This document shows positions 12,669-25,102 of a stretch of DNA of 64,000 bases, one piece after another. Origin of the DNA: Cordylochernes scorpioides (lineage: Eukaryota; Arthropoda; Arachnida; Pseudoscorpiones; Chernetidae); contig CP092879.1 in NCBI GenBank assembly GCA_030710605.1, forward strand, positions 24,935,605-24,999,604, read 5' to 3'. The position numbers and the translations under genes were made by a program. The notes beneath the pieces are model-generated. The model ran no database searches, was not told the origin of the DNA, and worked only from the letters and a program-made list of their open reading frames with translations. The number at the start of each line of letters is the position of its first letter. Positions within the stretch are counted from its first letter, which is position 1.

Positions 12669-13150
12669 AAAGCACTGGGAGGAGCTTCCTTTGTATGACC
12701 TAACACAATTGTCGTAAAATACTAAGAGGAGCCTCTCCTATATAGTACATTGCTTTTCTGTCAGTTGAAGACTGGGAGGAGCTTCCTTTGTATGACCTAA
12801 CACAATCGTCGTAAAATACTAAGAGGAGCCTCTCCTATATAGTACATTGCTTTTCTGTCAGTTGAAAACTGGGAAAAGCTTCCTTTTTTTTTTGCTTATC
12901 CCTAGTACACGTGGTACAGGCCATGATAATCATGGGGGGTAGTTAGCGACTGCTTTTTACTGTAAACGCACCACATGTCTACACATGTGAAAAGCAGTTC
13001 GACTTTGCACTTACAAATGTGTCAGAGCCCCGTTTGGTTACTTGCACTCCTTTGTTCCTTTGTATGACCTAACACAATTGTCGTAAAATACTAAGAGGAG
13101 ACTCTCCTATATAGTACATTGCTTTTCTTTCAGTTGAAAACTGGGAGGAG
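12669..13150. repeat. Local higher-order repeat of ~106 bp in the satellite
   Basis: A two-unit block containing CTTTGTATGACCTAACACAA and CCTCTCCTATATAGTACATT is present three times, starting near 12686, 12790 and 13058. The copies are nearly identical, unlike the diverged array around them, so this amplification is recent. The SINE inserted into the third copy. Confidence 0.8.
12887..13054 (-). mobile_element. SINE-like retroposon with poly(A) tail
   Basis: A 168-bp insert breaks a satellite repeat copy. Read on the minus strand it begins GGAGTGCAAGTAACC and ends in an A run (T run at 12884-12893 on plus). The 7-bp repeat ttccttt at 12880-12886 and 13055-13061 fits a target-site duplication. 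A related diverged copy lies at about 58443-58570, sharing AACAGTTCGACTT and a GTTACTTGC end. A B-box-like AAGTCGAACTGC is present, but a tRNA origin is not certain. Confidence 0.65.
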
Positions 13151-13894
13151 CTTCTTTTGTAGAACCGTATTCAATTGTCGTAAGGTACTGGGAGGATATA
13201 GCTAACTATGCAGAAACGCACGCATGTCGTAAGATACCTGGAGAATATTTTTATTAAAGACCGTACTCAATTGTAAATAGGTATTGGGAGAATCTTGGAA
13301 GGTAAGAGAGTTTTCTATAATCGCAATTTACTTGGGAGGAGTTTCCTATTCAAAACCATACCAAATGGTAGTAACGTACTCTAGAAGCAGCTTTCTTTTT
13401 AGGACAGTACTCAATTGTTTTAATGTACTGGGAGTAGGGTTTATTCAGGAACTTACTTTCTCTTTGTTGAATACTGGTAGTAGCTTCCTATGTAGAACCC
13501 TACTCAATTGTAGTAAAGTACTGGAATGAGTTTCCTACACGGGAGCGTACTCAAAGTTCGTGCAGAAATGCGAGAAGCTTGCTAAGAAGAACCAAACGTA
13601 CTGTCAGTATAGTACTGAAGGAACTTCCTATGCAAGACCATACTCCATTGTCGTAAAGTACTTTGAAATAATATTTTACGTAAGAATGAATTTAATTATG
13701 TTAAAGTGCTGAGAGGTTCTTGCGATTAAGGACCATACTCTCTGGTCGTATAGTAAAATAAGGAACTTTCTATGCAGAAACGACTCGATTTCGTAAAATA
13801 TTGCGTATGGCTTCATATGTAGCACCTTACCTTTTCTCAGTTAAATAATCGAAAGATTTGTTAGGTAAAAAATTACTGGGAGGAGCTTCTGGGA

Positions 13895-13975
13895 GGTCCC
13901 CAGGGAACCTGATCACCACCAGATCTAGTAGGGTGGTTCGACCCCCACGCAGATTGAACCTTTGATGGTTAAAGA
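13895..13975 (+). repeat. Possible tRNA-derived SINE remnant
   Basis: A GC-rich patch contains GGTGGTTCGACCCCC, which matches the pol III B box (GGTTCGANNCC). No good A box is seen at the expected spacing, so it is only a candidate SINE head. Confidence 0.3.
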
Positions 13976-14097
13976 GGACACATGTAATGTATATTAAACT
14001 TTTCTAATTTATGAGAAAGCAAAATATAAAAAAAAGTTAAAATAGTTATTATACCTATATTTTTATATTTTAAAACGATAGACTTAGCGCTGCCACC

Positions 14098-14270
14098 ATG
14101 TTATGTTATTCGTTTACACTTTAATATTCTTTATAGTCTATGGAAATTTAATAAGACGCATTAAACAAAACTTATTGTTTATTTCTTAAGTTACATGCAA
14201 ATTCTGAATGCTATTCAGTGATGATGATAAATAGTTGGCGTTGCCAAAGTGTAAACGAATAACATAACAC
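14098..14270. mobile_element. Short TIR element (MITE) in the satellite
   Basis: The left end ATGTTATGTTATTCGTTTAC (14098) and the right end GTAAACGAATAACATAACAC (to 14270) are inverted repeats of about 25 bp differing at one position, separated by ~120 bp of AT-rich DNA. Satellite resumes directly after the right end. No transposase. Confidence 0.65.
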
Positions 14271-15670
14271 CAATTGGTAGTAAAGTACTGGGCTAAGCTT
14301 TCTTTGTAAGACCGTATTCAATTGTCGTAATATACTTAGTGTAGATTCCCATGCATTACCTTACTTGCTTTCAGTTTAATACTGGAAGGAGCTTCCTATA
14401 CAGGACTATACACATAGGTCGTACCAAGCTAGGAGAAGATTCCTATGTAGAACCCTATTTGCTGATTGCTGAATGATCGAGGGATTCATCATATACAACC
14501 ATACTCAATAGTCGTAAAGTACTGGAATTAAATTCTTATTTAAGACATTACTTTCTTTTAAGTAGAGAACTAGGATGTGGTTCATATGTAGGACTGTACT
14601 GAATTGTCATAAGTATTCGGAGGATCTTCCTATGCAGGACTGTACCCAATGGTCGTAAAGACTGAAAGGAACTTTCTATGAAGGAGGCCATATTTAATGG
14701 TTTCAAATTACTGGGAGGAGATTCCTATGCAGAACCTACTCAATAATCATAATGTAATGGGAGAAGCTTACTATTCAGAACCGTACTAAATAAACGTAAA
14801 GTACTAAGAAGCTGTGATTCACTTCAACTGAGATGATGTCGGCTAAATACTGGGAAGACTCTCTATGCAGGACCGTACTCAATTATCTTAAAGTACTTAA
14901 ATGAGCTTGCTATGTTGGACTGTACTTCATTTTGTAATGTACTCTGGGGATACTCTCATATAATAATCAACTAATAGGTAACAAATTACCTGGGAAATCT
15001 TGCTATGTAGAATCGTACTCTGCAGTCGTAAAATACTGTGAGGAACTTCCTCATGCAGAACCGACTCAATGGTCGTAAAACACTGGAAGGAGCTTCCTAT
15101 GTAGTACCTTACTTCGATTTTAGTTAAGTACTGGAAAGTGTGTCTCATGTAGAACTGTACTGAAATGTCGTAAAATACTTGAAGTACCTTACGTTGACGG
15201 AATGTATAGAATGGTCGTAGAGAACTAGGAGGACCTGCCTATGAAGGACCGTATTCAACAGTCGCGTATGACGGTTATAATTACTGGGAGGAACTTCCTA
15301 TGTAGGACCGTACTTTAATACGTAAAGAAATGGGATTCTGTTATTCACTCCAGATAAAATGCTGTCAGTTAAGTGCTGGGAGGAGCTTTTTAGTTAGAAA
15401 TGTATTCAATTATAAAGTACACTGGAAGGATCTAGCTATATAATACCATACTCAACGGTTTCAACGTACTGGGAGGTGCTTGCGATGTAAAAGCACACTC
15501 AATAGTCTTTAAGTACGGAGAGGAAGTGTAACATAGGACTATACTCAATTGTCGTGAATACTAGGTAGAGAATTTTATTTTGGAGCGTACTCAATTATCG
15601 TAAACTATTCAGAGAGTATTCTTATATAGGTTCGTACTCAATGCTCGTAAAGTACTGGGAATAGATTCCT

Positions 15671-17300
15671 ATAGAAATGCCTTTACACAACATTTTGTTT
15701 ATCATCATAGTGCAAAGATTAATAATGATGATAAAGAATGTCCCTAAACGCCCGTTTTAATAAATAATATTATAAACCAACGCTTTTGTTTCATGATATC
15801 GGGCTTAGGCCCAGAAGCAGTAAAGGGACGGTTTCTTAGGATGTAAAGAAATGAAGCGGCACATTATAATTATATATTGTAATAAAGCAAATTTTAATTG
15901 AACCCAATATATGCATAATATTCTATTAGCTAAAATGTCAATTCTAGAAAATATTTTTCTTATATTTACATCAATTCCAAACCTACTTCCTTTTGTTTCT
16001 ACTTTACATTTATTTCTAATTAAGAATCCAAATTCTCTCCTCTCTCTATGCTCAATATTTTCTAAAACATTAAGAGAACGATTAAATAAATGTTTTTAGA
16101 CTCATAGTTGCAAATATTTCTTTTGCCCTCAACCTAACATATATATTCAACATGGATATGATTAAAATTTTCTAATATCTATAAACATTCAGTAGTATAT
16201 ATTTTGATGGCTAAGAGAAACCCTTCTTGCTTTGAATGCTTGTTCACACACAGGGTCACATAGGACAAAACAAGGACAAACATATGTTGAGTTATTTGCA
16301 CATTGAGACTAAAGGACATCAATTGTGGGTATAAAAATGTGCACAATTTATTATAATTTTCTTTATTCCCTTAGGTAATTGTTGAAATAACGGCAATGTT
16401 GGTTATTATAATGGTCTCACATTTATATTTGTTTCCCCTTTAATCATCTATAATTTTCCCAATAGAGCCTTTTCGAATGAGGCTCAAATTGTATTCATCT
16501 ACTTTATATTATTTAAAATTTTCATTATAAATGCTGATATTCACATTAGTGCTTTTTTCAAAGATAGGTATTGAAGTATTTCTGAATTTATCTTTTAAAT
16601 TATACAAACAGATATGTATTCGAACCATTTTTTATAATATGGAGTTTATAGTTTGGAATATTATTTTTAGATATGTATTTCTCAAGATTGTTATTAATTT
16701 CTATAATATATATGAAACACTCTATGGGTAGAGTTGGTAAATACAACACATTTTTGTCAAGGTTAAATAACTTAAAATTATTTGAAACAAATTTTCAAAC
16801 TATTATATTTTACCGAACAAAAAATAATTTGAATCATTGAAAATTATAAAATTGATCTATATTTGATGAAACATTCACAAATTTCAATCTATAAAAAACA
16901 AAATCTTATCTTTTCTTATTTATAGTATTTCGCTATTTTTATAATAAATTGCAATATATGGCTGAAAATTTTAAAATAAATTTTAAAATTTTGCTCAAAT
17001 TGTTTTTGAAATTTCATCTTGACAACCAGAATTTAATTCAACCCCATAGATAATTGTCTCCCTAGTACATTTCGAGTAACAAATTTGCACTCTAATATAG
17101 TAGCACACAATAGCTTTTCGCATTTGAAAATTGAATTTTCTTCCAAAATAGATAAAAGGCCTCAGGATTTTAACTCTTACTTCGTTTAACATATGAAAAA
17201 AAAATAATTTATCAAGTTTTGCATCTCAGAAAGAGATATAAAATGAACAGAATGCTCTAAAAAAAGGATAACCAAAGTTCTACCATTTTCTACACTAGTA
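15671..17300. other. AT-rich non-coding stretch
   Basis: No gene. Open frames at 15911-16099, 16531-16731 and on the minus strand at 16995-17192 are short and hydrophobic by AT-rich chance. Confidence 0.55.
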
Positions 17301-17604
17301 TGAGCAATGCTACGAGGATTCTTACATGTGCAAAGAGCTGCGCTGGGTTCCTATGACGTTACCTTAGGCTCGATGAGGGCTGAAGACACTGGGGTCGGGA
17401 CGGTAGGCTATATATGGGAGTGTAGTGACGTCACCCTCAACTTTGCACCAACCAGAGCTGGGATTCGATCGATTCTGTCCAGTGGACATTTTATCTCACT
17501 TGTGGGCGCAGATGACGTCACTGATAGGATTGGTTTATGCACACACGTGACTAACATCCTCCAATCAAACTGCTCAATTGGGCATAGAATTTGGGGTTAT
17601 TAAT
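17301..17604. promoter_or_regulatory. GC-richer island with CRE-like palindromes
   Basis: The composition shifts sharply from the AT-rich flanks. Two perfect TGACGTCA palindromes (17426-17433, 17513-17520), one near match TGACGTTA (17354) and a TATATAT string at about 17409 lie within it. The 98-codon frame at 17307-17603 has no recognisable domain. It may be a regulatory region, an exon or an old repeat; a regulatory role is inference. Confidence 0.3.
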
Positions 17605-18154
17605 AGCAATATTTTGTGGGGGTATTCGGATTTATTCATTACTTATTGATATAATATCTTGATACAGTACATCCTTCCATCTCTAAATAGATGAACACAT
17701 ACCTAGATTTAACAAATTAATTCATTTCACATAACTCAACCTCTAATGAAAGATCATCTATAGGAGCGACCAGGTGTACTAAGGTTCAGGTGCCATGGTG
17801 GTTCAGGGGAGCCTCTAAAATTAAACATAAAATTATTGTTTTAATAATCATTTGCCGAATGGCAAGGCACTTTTAGAAATAATACATTGTCGCATATATG
17901 AATTCATTTCAACTAGCTTCTGAAAGCTAAGATTCCAAAATATAAATACAATTGATAAAGATGACAGCAAGCATCCGAAATGTAGGATCAACAATAAATA
18001 GGTTGAAATTGGTCTGAAAATTCCTAGATGTGTATATTATATGGTAACGATGGGATAATTTTATGTCCGATTTTTCTCTTCATTCTTTTATCTCTTGTAA
18101 GCTACTTCTGTTCTTACACAAGTCTATTTTCATTAGTTTTAAACCCCGAAACAT
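17605..18154. other. Non-coding stretch before assembly gap
   Basis: Nothing recognisable in this AT-rich sequence. Confidence 0.5.
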
Positions 18155-18254
18155 NNNNNNNNNNNNNNNNNNNNNNNNNNNNNNNNNNNNNNNNNNNNNN
18201 NNNNNNNNNNNNNNNNNNNNNNNNNNNNNNNNNNNNNNNNNNNNNNNNNNNNNN
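18155..18254. other. Assembly gap, 100 N
   Basis: Exactly 100 unknown bases, a conventional scaffold-gap length. Distances across it may be wrong, and open frames spanning it (18028-18296, both strands) are meaningless. Confidence 0.99.
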
Positions 18255-18600
18255 TATTGTGTTGTTTTCATGCCTTTACTGAAGTTGAATTCTTAGAAAA
18301 TGCATGGTAGATAAAATGTAAAAACGGCTGGAAGGGTTGACCATTGATATGAGCCAATACCTATCATTAATTATATTATATTGCTATACAATAACAATAG
18401 AAAATATTGTTCTATGTGAAAGGAATCATACGCGACATAAATAGTTCAAAATTCCAATAAAAGATGGAGCGATAATGTGTAATGTTTATATTGTAATCCA
18501 TGTGATGGTTCTAGTATTTTACAAAATTCTATAGAGCTTTAGAGAAATCCTGTATATTATATATTTTTGCGTCATTCCTATCCTACATCCTCAAAATAGC
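18255..18600. other. AT-rich non-coding stretch
   Basis: No gene or repeat recognised. Confidence 0.5.
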
Positions 18601-18925
18601 GGGAGGGTGTAAACGGGTAGCACAGGACGTCGGGAGTTTAACTCCTGGTAGGGCCACCCTGTGCTACACACCCAGCTAATGTATCAATTGGCAAGGTCTG
18701 TTTTCCATAGGAGCGGCTACAAAGGACATTCCATGTCAGGAGCGGCCAACCAAAAGAAGCAAAGTCACACTGAGTGGTACTTCCAGGTCTTCAGACCAAC
18801 AGCAGGTGCCCCCCTCTTTCCTTCTCCTTCTGGGAAAACCCCAGGACTATAATAGTAAAACTGAGGCAATGAAACCTAATGAAGATCATTTAAACGACTT
18901 GAGGAATAAGCAACAACACAACAAC
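18601..18925 (+). repeat. Possible SINE or LINE-tail repeat with (CAA)-rich end
   Basis: A GC-richer block begins GGGTGTAAACGGGTAGCACA and carries the inverted match CAGGACGTCGGGAGTTTAAC / CTCCTGG. It ends in CAACAACACAACAAC. A GC-rich head and a CAA-rich tail in AT-rich DNA suggest a retroposon, but no second copy or target-site duplication was found. The 63-codon frame at 18661-18852 is probably chance. Confidence 0.35.
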
Positions 18926-18929
18926 TTAT

Positions 18930-19804
18930 AATTTCAAGTTATCAACTATAATTTTGAGGCGCGCTATTTTCAATTAATTCATACATTAATTAATTACTTG
19001 TCAATATCGTGTGTAAATAGTTGCCCATTTTTATATAATTAATTTTACAAATTCTATTTTAGAATTTAGAGAGAGAGAGAGAGATTTGTTAGTGTAAGTT
19101 GAACATATTGATATTCTGGCATTTAGCTTCTTGATCTAGATAAAAAATATTCAATTATTTTTGTTGAAAACATCTCCATATAACGACTAAAACTAGAAAT
19201 AAATCTTTAAAAACAAATGTAATGCAATATTTTGAAAAATATGATTCCTTTAAATAAGTATAACTTTTAAAAATATAATATATCATGTTTAAAAAAATAG
19301 AAAATATTCAATATATATCTTATAAACTGGATTTAAAATTAGAAAATAAGCCATGTTTACTGTAAACACTTCCCCAACTCTCGTCCTTTATACGCAAAAT
19401 ATATATTTATTTTAAAATATTGAATGTAGTTTTATTCAAAATACAATAAAAACGAATTAGATGTATTGTAGCGTATTATTTGAATCCCACAAAAATATTA
19501 TAACAGGGATTTCCTTTTTGAAAATACATATTTGTCTCCTATATATACATAGATTATCACCAGAATGTATTATGCTGGAGATATTCTGTCATCAGTTTCA
19601 AGTGTTGGGTTACCCATCTACCTCATTCAACAATGGATCTTTTCAACATTCGACGCCAGCTTTTCTATCCAGGATGGCATTACATCTTATGATAAATCTT
19701 TTGTATGATTTCATTGTGTGCCACAAATAATTCAAATATCATTTTACCCCAACATATTTTGATATATTCAAATTTATTCTATGTTTAATCAATATATGTA
19801 AATA
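18930..19804. other. AT-rich non-coding stretch
   Basis: Contains a short GA microsatellite at about 19070-19084. The 89-codon frame at 19461-19730 has no recognisable domain. Confidence 0.5.
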
Positions 19805-19915
19805 TTACACAAATAAATTTTCTGGCAATGCGTTTCTTTTAAATATCTACAGACCTTACTGCAATGAAAAGAAACTTTTAAAAGAAACGCATTGCCAGAA
19901 AATTTATTTGTGTAA
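19805..19915. repeat. Fold-back repeat family B, copy 1
   Basis: Arms of about 36 bp: ACAAATAAATTTTCTGGCAA on the left mirrors TTGCCAGAAAATTTATTTGT on the right. The spacer CTACAGACCTTACTGCAATG recurs at 36745-36765, where TGGCAATGTGTTT also precedes it. CCTTACTGCAATG is shared with family A. Confidence 0.7.
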
Positions 19916-20371
19916 AATTTTAACGATAGAGGGCAATAAAATTTAATTTACTAATATGTAAATATGTATCATTTTAAATAGTGCACTCAATTCAAAATAA
20001 TGAGTGTGTGTGAGATAGTTAGTGTAGAGTCGTCTTTGTTGTTAGATCGAGCATTTGGGTTTCAGTTATCCTACCATTTAGGAGTAGAAAGACTTTTCCT
20101 GCCAAATAGAGAAAGGTCGGCAAACCTCTTCCAGGACCAGAAAAAATATCTATTGATCTATTACTTTATATTATATTAATCGATTATTCTACTTCATAAA
20201 ATTAACTATTATTGGTCAATTTCATGATGAAAATAGCATAGTAGACTTTGAAAGTAAATACTTTTGAACTGTTTCCATGTAAGTCATAGAAAAGGCAATT
20301 TCGAACATAAATATATATTTTTTAAATTAAAAGAGCATATAATGAATTAAAATATTATTTATTTTACCAAA

Positions 20372-20404
20372 TTTCAGTTGGCTGAACGCCAACCTTTATC
20401 AAGG
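20372..20404 (-). ncRNA. Hammerhead-like stem-loop motif
   Basis: On the minus strand: CTTGATAAAG, stem GTTGGC / GCCAAC, then TGAAATTTGG followed by TAAAATAAATAAT. The layout matches the other motifs in this window. It has an extra U before GAAA and lacks the strict CUGAUGA core, so activity is unlikely. Confidence 0.35.
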
Positions 20405-23289
20405 TATTATAACATATTAATTTGTGTCAACAACAAACTCAACGCCACATAACATCAACAGAAAAAAATAAATATATTTATTAACCTGATTATATTATTT
20501 TTATTACAAATACATTAGGTTTGATGCTTAAATCATTAGCATTGTTTGAAAGGAAAGTATTGATGAATAAAATATATTCAAAGAAAACTTTCTAAAACGA
20601 AATTCTACTTCCTGTTTTTTTAAATTCATTCCAATAGATAGTTTTACTATCATTTTATATTAAATGGATGATGTAAACTCTGATAATTCATGATTATACT
20701 ATATAATTGAAAAGTACAAATAGATACACATTGTTAAAATTGCATAATAAATATTCTAGTCAATATATGCATTATATGTTGAATATTTACTAAAATATGA
20801 ATAGTATTTTGTGAAAGGTGACAATAAAATGCATTTAATGATACATATACACGAGTAAGATATTAACTGCCCAGTAATATTCCATACCTATAGAAAGAGT
20901 GAATGAAAAGAGCAAATATGACAGAAAATAAATATGAAATAATTTATTTATGACGAAGGCATGTATTAAATCAATAAAACGAATATTTTACTATCACATA
21001 GGACAGGCATAAAATATAACCATAATTCTCTCGGAAATTATTTAAAACACCAAAAACTGGATTTATATCGATTTACTTCTTTATTTCGCCAGACCTATTT
21101 AAGATTCAAAGTCTATTATGATTAGTAAAGAAATATTTTGTATTAAAGGTTCGCTTAGGTTTACTGAAATAGAGAAGCGCTTCGTTAAAAATTAATCCTA
21201 CTGTTTTATATAGGATTCGTATCTCCAGTATAAAAATATTAAATTATAGATATATGCTCTACATATTCTATGTGCCATGGACTCAGATTTGTGCCACAAA
21301 AGAAAGCTCACAAAAGATGGACCTTAACAATCTAAGATATAAATTCACCTGGATAGAATGATTGAACTCGATTGTTTGAAAGTGAAAAGACCATTGTTCA
21401 ATGTGGTAGGTGACCCAACACTACTAATTGATGCCAGAATCTGTCCAAGACAATGCAGTATCGTGATCTTCCATGTATATCTAGGAGACCATTATAAAGA
21501 GAGACCGATCTACGTGTAATAACAAGATTCTGTGAAACATATACCAAAATATTCTTTAATAAAAACTATTTTATAACTATATCTCTCTTTTTTATATTTT
21601 TTATATACCAATAAAATTGAAGAATATAAAACGAATAAAGCGGAATATCTTTGATAGAAAATAAACAATGTATATGACATGGTATATCGATAATCAGAAC
21701 TTTCGTCCTTTTTAAAAGCTTTAAAATCTATACCATTTTTTATTTAAATATCGAATATAATGGATTGTAATAATATAGAAAGAATTAACCTATTTATTTT
21801 GTACCATCTGAACATGCCATCGCTAAGTTCTGGGATATCTAAGTATACTGTAGTTATAGGAATATTGGAATGAACTGTGTATTTGTACAACCAGTTTTAC
21901 ACCCTCATTGAAACCATTTTAAAAATTTACAAAATGACTTAATGACCCCTGATCCATTCACAATTAAAATCTTTCCAGTATTTCAAGTTACAAGAAGATG
22001 CTCTGTAGCTACTTCTGCCTGTATAGACATCTAATTTACTTACAGTAAAAGCAATCGTAAATCCTTAGCCATTATTATCATGTGCACTTAGGATAAGTAA
22101 TATCTTCCATACTCCATATATTACATGTGATTAACCCACTGATAAATACCACATCGACTCGATCCTTCTAATTTTCTGCCGTTTTTCCACAATAGTGTTG
22201 TTATAAATCCTTTTAAAATTTACAATTAAAATCAATATATATGAATATACCCGCGGTATCTTAATATAAGAAATGCAACTATAAAGCACAAATGTATTTT
22301 ATTTAGATGTTTATAGTTTGCTGAAATACCATAATTTTTATATATTAATATATATATATAAATAATTTATCCTTTAATATTTAAATAATATTGTTCCACA
22401 TTTAATTATATAAGGGAAGTGGATTTACATTTTCATGAAATATGTGGCAAGGTGTTTCTCCATTAATGGAAGAACTTAGCAAATATTGATGTTCAAAACT
22501 CGGGACATCATCAATTATCTACTTCTCGTTGACTTTATAATTTTCATATAAATATTCCTTGTAATTTCACTCGGATGATGTATGGCCGGTGTGTTAAATG
22601 AACGTTGGAAATGTGTGAATCTTGTTAGGGAAAATTCGTTTCAATATTTGTAGCTTCATAGTTCTATTAATGTGTAAAATATTGGAATTTTTCATTTAAG
22701 AAATGAAGTAATATTTTTTATATATGTTATTATTAATAATAAGACTTTAAATAACTTTATGCATTTCTTGGTTTTCAAAATTTATCATGATTGGGAAAAT
22801 TCGATTATAGGTAAAATTTCTCTATTTATATTTGAATATTATTTTAAATCGATAATAAATTGATGAAAATAATAGGATCGTAGTCTATTATGTTTTTGAA
22901 CTTATCAGAGGCAAAAGATACTTTAGTTTTAAGGAGAGAATTCGATTTAGAAATTTAAAATAGAAGATTCAATCAAACATGGATTATAATTCATAAAATA
23001 ACAATGGTATTTTTTTGGCGAGAGATATTAAGAAGAATCCAACTTTTATTTTTGGCGAGAGATATTAAGAAGAATCTAATGATGGGGAACTAGACAAACT
23101 TAGAAGAAATAAAATATTTATTACTCATCGAATAATTGAGCTTAAATAAAATATATTTTGAATACTATACATATGCCTAGATTTTAGTAATTTATTTTTA
23201 TGTTTAATAGAAATATATAAAAGAGAGGGAGGTAAATATATTTATGCAGTTTCTCTAGCTTTATCATATTTCCATTTTAGATCCAAATT

Positions 23290-23350
23290 CCTCAATTTAT
23301 TTATTATCAGCAAATCAGACGCGATATCCCCACAAGGAATGCTTGCGTCA
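23290..23350 (-). repeat. LINE 3' tail fragment with stem-loop
   Basis: Minus strand: ACGCAAGCATTCC..GGGGATATCGCGT followed by a TAATAAATAAA tail. It matches the 3' stem-loop of the element ending at 4160. It is a strongly 5'-truncated relic. Confidence 0.5.
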
Positions 23351-24370
23351 AGCAACAACACTAAATCCAGAGATTATTTTACATAAACAATTGGTGTATT
23401 ACAAGGTTTGAGTAGAAGTTTAAAGAAGAAAATAAAGGAAAGGACATTAAAATCATGCTTGTTTCCACATCCTACCTAGAAACAACCCATTGAAATAAGT
23501 ACAAATACATAGTTTAGCAATTACGTGTTTTTAACCAATCGAGAAAATGATAGATTTATTGATATTGAGGTATGAACGATTTCCAATTATATCATATATA
23601 TTTTAGTACATATGTTATAATAAACACATTGAACAAAGAGATTTTATTCATTATACATAGTTCACATTAATGCCTCACACTACCTTTGTATTAGCAAACA
23701 TTGCTAATAGAAAGGGTAGACAGATATTTTAATTTTTTTGTTTTAGTTATGAAAGCTTTTATATAACAAAATTGTGATTGTTTGAGGATTATTATAGAAA
23801 GGGAAATTCATATAGTATATTATTTTTAGTTTATATAATTAAAACTTCATTGGGTGAGCGAGCCCAATGATATGAATAGAAAAGGCCTTAACACAAACTA
23901 TAACAGAATACGTTTGGATTGTTTTATATTCATATACTTTCAAACAAAATAGAGTTGTCTAAATTCCTAATTAAATATTTTGAAAACTTAAAGGATTATT
24001 TTGGAAAATGAAAAATAATTTCAGGTGTGATTAAATATTTAATGTCAACAACTTTTAAATGTTCGCATTTATAAACAATGTTAATTGTTTCGAAAAATTA
24101 ATTAAGAGTTAAATTCAGAGAGATAAAACTCTAACTCTCTAAAGTGAGTAACTCAACTTTTCGTGAATAATTTATAGTCAGTGTAATATAAATTATTTTA
24201 AAAGAATGAGTAAAACATCAAATATTATATAAACAAAATAATGAATAATATCACCGACTTCAATAGAATCCGTTACCTAAAAATACTGTTTTGATTTTTT
24301 GTAGCTTATTTGTATATTACATTCTCTTTATTCAGTTATAGACACAAATATACTAGGTTTTAGTTTTACA

Positions 24371-24577
24371 ATGCAAAGACCCAAGATCACTAATATTAAG
24401 GCATATCACGAATACCGGCCATACATTCAATTTAGAAAATATACCTTCCAATATTGTGATATTCCTTCAAAGTCAGAAAGATTAATTCTCGAATCCTTCA
24501 TATACAAAATTAAGAACAGTATAAACAAAATATTAAACATCCCAGAACAATTCTTTCATGCTTCAAATCAAGATTAA
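24371..24577 (+). CDS. Unrecognised 68-residue open frame
   Basis: An ATG-started frame encodes a lysine/isoleucine-rich peptide containing EYRPYIQFRKY, SKSERLILES and ending PEQFFHASNQD. An AATAAA string follows at about 24663. I do not recognise the family. It could be the end of a transposon-encoded protein, a terminal exon, or chance in AT-rich DNA. No splice context could be confirmed. Confidence 0.2.
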   Translation: MQRPKITNIKAYHEYRPYIQFRKYTFQYCDIPSKSERLILESFIYKIKNSINKILNIPEQFFHASNQD

Positions 24578-25102
24578 ATACCCATCATTCAATATATCTC
24601 GCCCTCCCCTAATATTCAAAATATCATCAATAACATCTATTTATATACTTTTAATTTTCTTTAATAAATTTTCTTTAAAAAAAGATTTAAAATATGTTTC
24701 TAATTATAAATTTTAATATTCTATTAGGTCGTATTTCTCGTTATATCAAATATTTTAATGGGCTTCTTTGTAATTGTATTTTAAAGGTGAATATGAACAT
24801 AGGTTTTGGAGCGTGTAGAAATATTTTCAAATATTTCAAATTAGAAATATACTTTTTTTTTCAATAATAAAGAGCCATAAAATATTTAATAATCTATAGA
24901 ATATTTTCATAATGGAGGCTGACAGCTCTAGTTCATTTAGAGAAACATCAGCCCTCAAAATCTATTAGCGACGTTTCGGACTCCTACTGTCGCCCTTTCC
25001 AAGGCAGAAATATTAATACTAAAGTTTGATTTTGTATTTTTATAAATCATTCTATACAAAGGAATGAGATCTGTGTGCAAATGTATATATAATTAGTTGA
25101 GT
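24578..25102. other. AT-rich non-coding stretch with hammerhead-like motif
   Basis: No gene. On the minus strand at 24969-25006 lies CCTTGGAAAGGGCGACAG, then AGGAGTCCGAAACGTCGC. This has the same GAAACGTCG end as the other motifs. Confidence 0.5.

Larger units (their letters stand above)
10311..15670. repeat. Large degenerate ~47-bp satellite array
   Basis: The array consists of head-to-tail, strongly diverged units close to CTTCCTATGTAGGACCGTAC + TCAATTGTCGTAAAGTACTG + GGAGGAG, about 47 bp each, for more than 5 kb. The left edge (10319, 10483, 10653) has three copies of a longer ~165-bp repeat containing CTTACTAGCCGTAGAG. The array is interrupted at 12887-13054 by a SINE and at about 13895-14270 by other repeat DNA, then resumes. 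Open frames at 11736, 12089, 13284 and 14927 lie inside it and track the repeat, not a gene. Confidence 0.9.
19916..24370. other. Long AT-rich stretch with few landmarks
   Basis: No gene seen. It holds a hammerhead-like motif (20372-20404), a 28-bp direct duplication containing GGCGAGAGATATTAAGAAGA (about 23012-23075) and a minus-strand LINE tail stem-loop (23290-23350). The rest is A/T-rich with stops in all frames. Confidence 0.55.

Noticed and set aside
11736-13529. Small genes in the 10-15 kb region
   Set aside because: Their sequence follows the ~47-bp satellite in every case and no conserved peptide repeats in frame.
18028-18296. Open frames across the N run
   Set aside because: They contain 34 unknown residues from an assembly gap.
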